8,473 nucleotides of DNA from assembly GCA_003644175.1 (NCBI GenBank), contig QNBS01000083.1, positions 1 through 8,473 of the forward strand, written 5' to 3'. This document shows positions 6,191 to 8,473 of the stretch, one piece after another. The notes under the pieces were generated by a model. The model did not search any database and was not told the DNA's origin. It saw only the letters and a program-made list of their open reading frames with translations. Every line of letters begins with the position of its first letter. Position 1 is the stretch's first letter. The DNA comes from Planctomycetota bacterium (GTDB lineage: Bacteria; Planctomycetota; Phycisphaerae; Sedimentisphaerales; Anaerohalosphaeraceae). The position numbers and the translations under genes were made by a program.

Positions 6191-8473
6191 TTAATCTTTT
6201 TCGTATCCTGAAGCAATGCGTTCATTTACAGCATCGTACCCTTTGCGCGGCGGGACCTTGTCGGTAAGGGGCATCTCGCCGCGAAGCATTCTTGACGCTT
6301 CGCCCACCTGCCACAAGTAATGGTCGGAAGGTAAGCCTTCATATGTGTCGAATTTGCTTTTTCCAACCGGCGGATTGTCGGTGACTTTGTATATCTGTGT
6401 GCTTTCATCAAGCTCGTCAAACATAGCCTGGTATATCATATTAGCACCGTTCTTAATCAGCGAATAATGCTGTGCCCAGAGGAATCGGCCGTCTTCACGC
6501 GATATGAAGGACTTTTTTCCTTTTAGATTTCCCCAACCGAATCCGGGGAAGGAAACCGGCATGAATTCAAGGCTGTTTTCTTTGCACCATTTGATGTCTT
6601 CGACAACTCTGGTTGCGGCATAGTTCTTTGCATCGTTAATATTCTTAAGGCGGCCAACCGACCATGGAGAAATGATGTCCGCTTTTTTGTACACTTCCAG
6701 ATAATCACCGCCACGCGACCTCCACTCGAATGGCACGCCGAGCATCACTGTGCAGCCGCCGTATATGGGGTCGTTTTTCAGGAAATCGATAAACTTTTCG
6801 CAATCCCCTCTGGTGTATCCTCTGTGGTAACCCACTCCCCAGATGCCGACAACGGGCTTGCCTTTATGATGCTGGTACGCTTTGTCGTCGGGGTTTTTGG
6901 TTATTTTCATTATTTTCACAAGGTACTTCCAGTCGTTTATCAAATTATCTACGTAGCCGGCGGGCATATCTGTAAGGTCGTACATGACGGCATAAGTTCT
7001 GCCGTATTTGTTTGCTCCCTGGCGACAGAGATCGAGAACATGGTTGTAACCTATCCTGCTAAATACCGCTTCTTCGTCCCAGTCGATAGTTACTTCCATC
7101 GCAAATCTCTGGACAAAAACGCCGTCAATGCCGTAGTCATGCATCCACTTAAAATGACGAATCGTTGATTTTGGATTTGCGTTACTATATACATAAGCCC
7201 TGCTGCCGTCCGAATGGAAAAATTTGTGCGGCAAATAATGTTCGTCCTGATCCATTTCCGACATGTCGGGCCAAAATTCGATACCGCAGTCGCCATCGTA
7301 GAAATTGAGGTCGAAGCCGCGATAATGAACCCATGCCAGATTCGTTCCATCGCCTGCGCATCGATACCAGCCCTGGTAGCCGCACATTAGTTTCTTGTCC
7401 AGTGTCGACGAGTCAACTCGCTGGATCTCTCTTCTGTCCAGCCGGGATAATGCCGTATGATACATAGTTTTAGCATCGGGCATTTTGCCGTTATCTTTCA
7501 AGTACTCTTTTCTGATGCCGTCAAGCATTTCCATCCACAGCTTGATCCTGTAAGGATGCAGATCGTCCGGGGCGACGTTGCCGAATTTCTTTTTGAATTC
7601 ATCGCCGGCAATCAGCTTTCGGCGGAGTTGGTCGGCGCTGACCAGGTCGGTCTGAAGCCATGCGATATTATCCTCCATCTCTTTTTGAGACGGCTCTCTG
7701 CCTAACATTTCCAGGTACGCGGCGTTTATCACAGCCCTTACTTCAAAATTTCCATACTTATAGATGCGATAACCCAACTCGTTGGTTTTACCATGATTAC
7801 AGCGAAGCAAATGCAGCAGGTGTCTTTTACTCGGTGCAAATTCTTTTTGCAAATCGCTGTTTGTTACACGGTCAGGGTTAAAAAGGAACGGACCAGGTTC
7901 GTCCGGATAGTTCGTGTACTTTGGACGAAGCCCGTCGCCGACGCCGGAATAGCTGGCTATACTTTTATTTCCGTAAACAGAAAATTTATCGACTCCGTTT
8001 ACGACTAACCCATAACCGGCCGCATTGCCTGCGATAGTGTTGTCGTGGACCGTTGCTCCGACAAGAGTTCTGTCTTTTGTGCGGGGAACCCAAACCCCCG
8101 GACCCATGGGGATCGATATGTGGATGCGAGCGCCGAATGAATCTATATAATTGTTTCTTACGGTCGTACCTTGATAACTGAATCGCTTTTCGCCATCTTC
8201 CAGCGGGTACAGGAAGCCGTCGACCATGTTAATGCCGCCCAAAGATTCACGTGATATGCATGAGATGACGTTGTCTTCGGCAACCGAACCGGGTGCTCCA
8301 TAGAATACAATTCCGACATCGGTCGGGTCGATAATCAGGTTGTTGCGAATGGTTGTATTTTCTGCGGCACATGAGACCCCATCTCCCCAGTTGAAAGGTA
8401 TTTCCGCTTTTTCTCTGCCGTTGCCTCGGGGCCCTACGCCCGCACCGAGAAAAATGTTGCCTTCTATAAGTAC
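6191..8473 (-). CDS. Beta-helix / DUF4214-like / GH99-like fusion protein (5' end outside window)
   Basis: The minus-strand frame is open from the right edge to the TAA at 6191-6193, giving 760 visible residues; the start and any signal peptide lie outside. Residues 1 to about 180 form a right-handed parallel beta-helix, with repeated coils such as TTIRNNLI, TTVRNNYI and ATVHDNTI. Residues 247-297 (YLEMLGREPS...LRRKLIAGDEF) look like a DUF4214-type helical segment. From about 360 (LMCGYQGWY) to 735 is a GH71/GH99-like TIM-barrel domain, with FKWMHDYGIDGVFVQRF (441-457), YAVMYDLTDMPAG (494-506), KPVVGIWGVG (539-548) and VSFPGFGWGN (640-649). MFDELDESTQI (684-694) contains an E-x-x-E pair (E687, E690) matching the catalytic EWHEGTQIE pattern of GH99 endomannosidases. 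The role is probably polysaccharide cleavage outside the cytoplasm; the linkage is unknown. It converges on the GH32 gene with a 53-bp gap and is more AT-rich than its neighbours. Confidence 0.85.
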   Translation of the reverse strand, partial: VLIEGNIFLGAGVGPRGNGREKAEIPFNWGDGVSCAAENTTIRNNLIIDPTDVGIVFYGAPGSVAEDNVISCISRESLGGINMVDGFLYPLEDGEKRFSYQGTTVRNNYIDSFGARIHISIPMGPGVWVPRTKDRTLVGATVHDNTIAGNAAGYGLVVNGVDKFSVYGNKSIASYSGVGDGLRPKYTNYPDEPGPFLFNPDRVTNSDLQKEFAPSKRHLLHLLRCNHGKTNELGYRIYKYGNFEVRAVINAAYLEMLGREPSQKEMEDNIAWLQTDLVSADQLRRKLIAGDEFKKKFGNVAPDDLHPYRIKLWMEMLDGIRKEYLKDNGKMPDAKTMYHTALSRLDRREIQRVDSSTLDKKLMCGYQGWYRCAGDGTNLAWVHYRGFDLNFYDGDCGIEFWPDMSEMDQDEHYLPHKFFHSDGSRAYVYSNANPKSTIRHFKWMHDYGIDGVFVQRFAMEVTIDWDEEAVFSRIGYNHVLDLCRQGANKYGRTYAVMYDLTDMPAGYVDNLINDWKYLVKIMKITKNPDDKAYQHHKGKPVVGIWGVGYHRGYTRGDCEKFIDFLKNDPIYGGCTVMLGVPFEWRSRGGDYLEVYKKADIISPWSVGRLKNINDAKNYAATRVVEDIKWCKENSLEFMPVSFPGFGWGNLKGKKSFISREDGRFLWAQHYSLIKNGANMIYQAMFDELDESTQIYKVTDNPPVGKSKFDTYEGLPSDHYLWQVGEASRMLRGEMPLTDKVPPRKGYDAVNERIASGYEKD

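Noticed and set aside
8240..8242. GH99-like fusion gene starting at the TTG at 8242
   Set aside because: The frame stays open to 8473 and encodes further beta-helix coils (TTIRNNLI), so the true start is beyond the window.

Overview
The window looks like a carbohydrate-catabolism segment of a bacterial chromosome. It is probably from the Planctomycetota (Phycisphaerae-like) or a related PVC lineage. This is inferred from an exported formylglycine-type sulfatase, a GH130 glycosidase/phosphorylase, a DUF4432 sugar epimerase-like protein, GH32 and GH99-like enzymes, and intergenic space littered with small palindromic repeats. No rRNA or other taxonomic marker is present, so the assignment is tentative.

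Layout. Positions 1-519 (minus) hold the N-terminal 173 residues of aspartate kinase, a housekeeping gene cut by the window edge. Behind it, 624-2087 (minus) is a Tat-exported sulfatase. A roughly 300-bp divergent intergenic region (2088-2384) carries one promoter candidate for each direction, a duplicated Shine-Dalgarno segment and a palindromic repeat. Reading rightward are GH130 (2385-3323), a DUF4432 aldose-epimerase-like gene (3450-4520) and a secreted GH32 enzyme (4638-6137). The gaps between these three hold a 21-bp tandem array ending in a strong hairpin, and short dispersed-type repeats. Converging from the right is a long gene (6191 to beyond 8473, minus), visible for 760 residues. 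It encodes a parallel beta-helix, a DUF4214-like segment and a GH71/GH99-like catalytic domain, and its sequence is visibly more AT-rich than the rest.

How the parts may work together (inference). The sulfatase, GH32 and probably the beta-helix/GH99-like protein act outside the cytoplasm on a complex, possibly sulfated glycan. GH130 and the epimerase-like protein lack signal peptides and would process released sugars, possibly mannosides, inside the cell. There is no SusC/D pair, transporter or regulator in the window. The substrate cannot be read from the sequence. The most notable protein-level points are a GH32 active site with non-canonical WMNDICG and SDP motifs, and the beta-helix/DUF4214-like/GH99-like fusion. 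I do not see a clearly new defence, mobile or RNA system.
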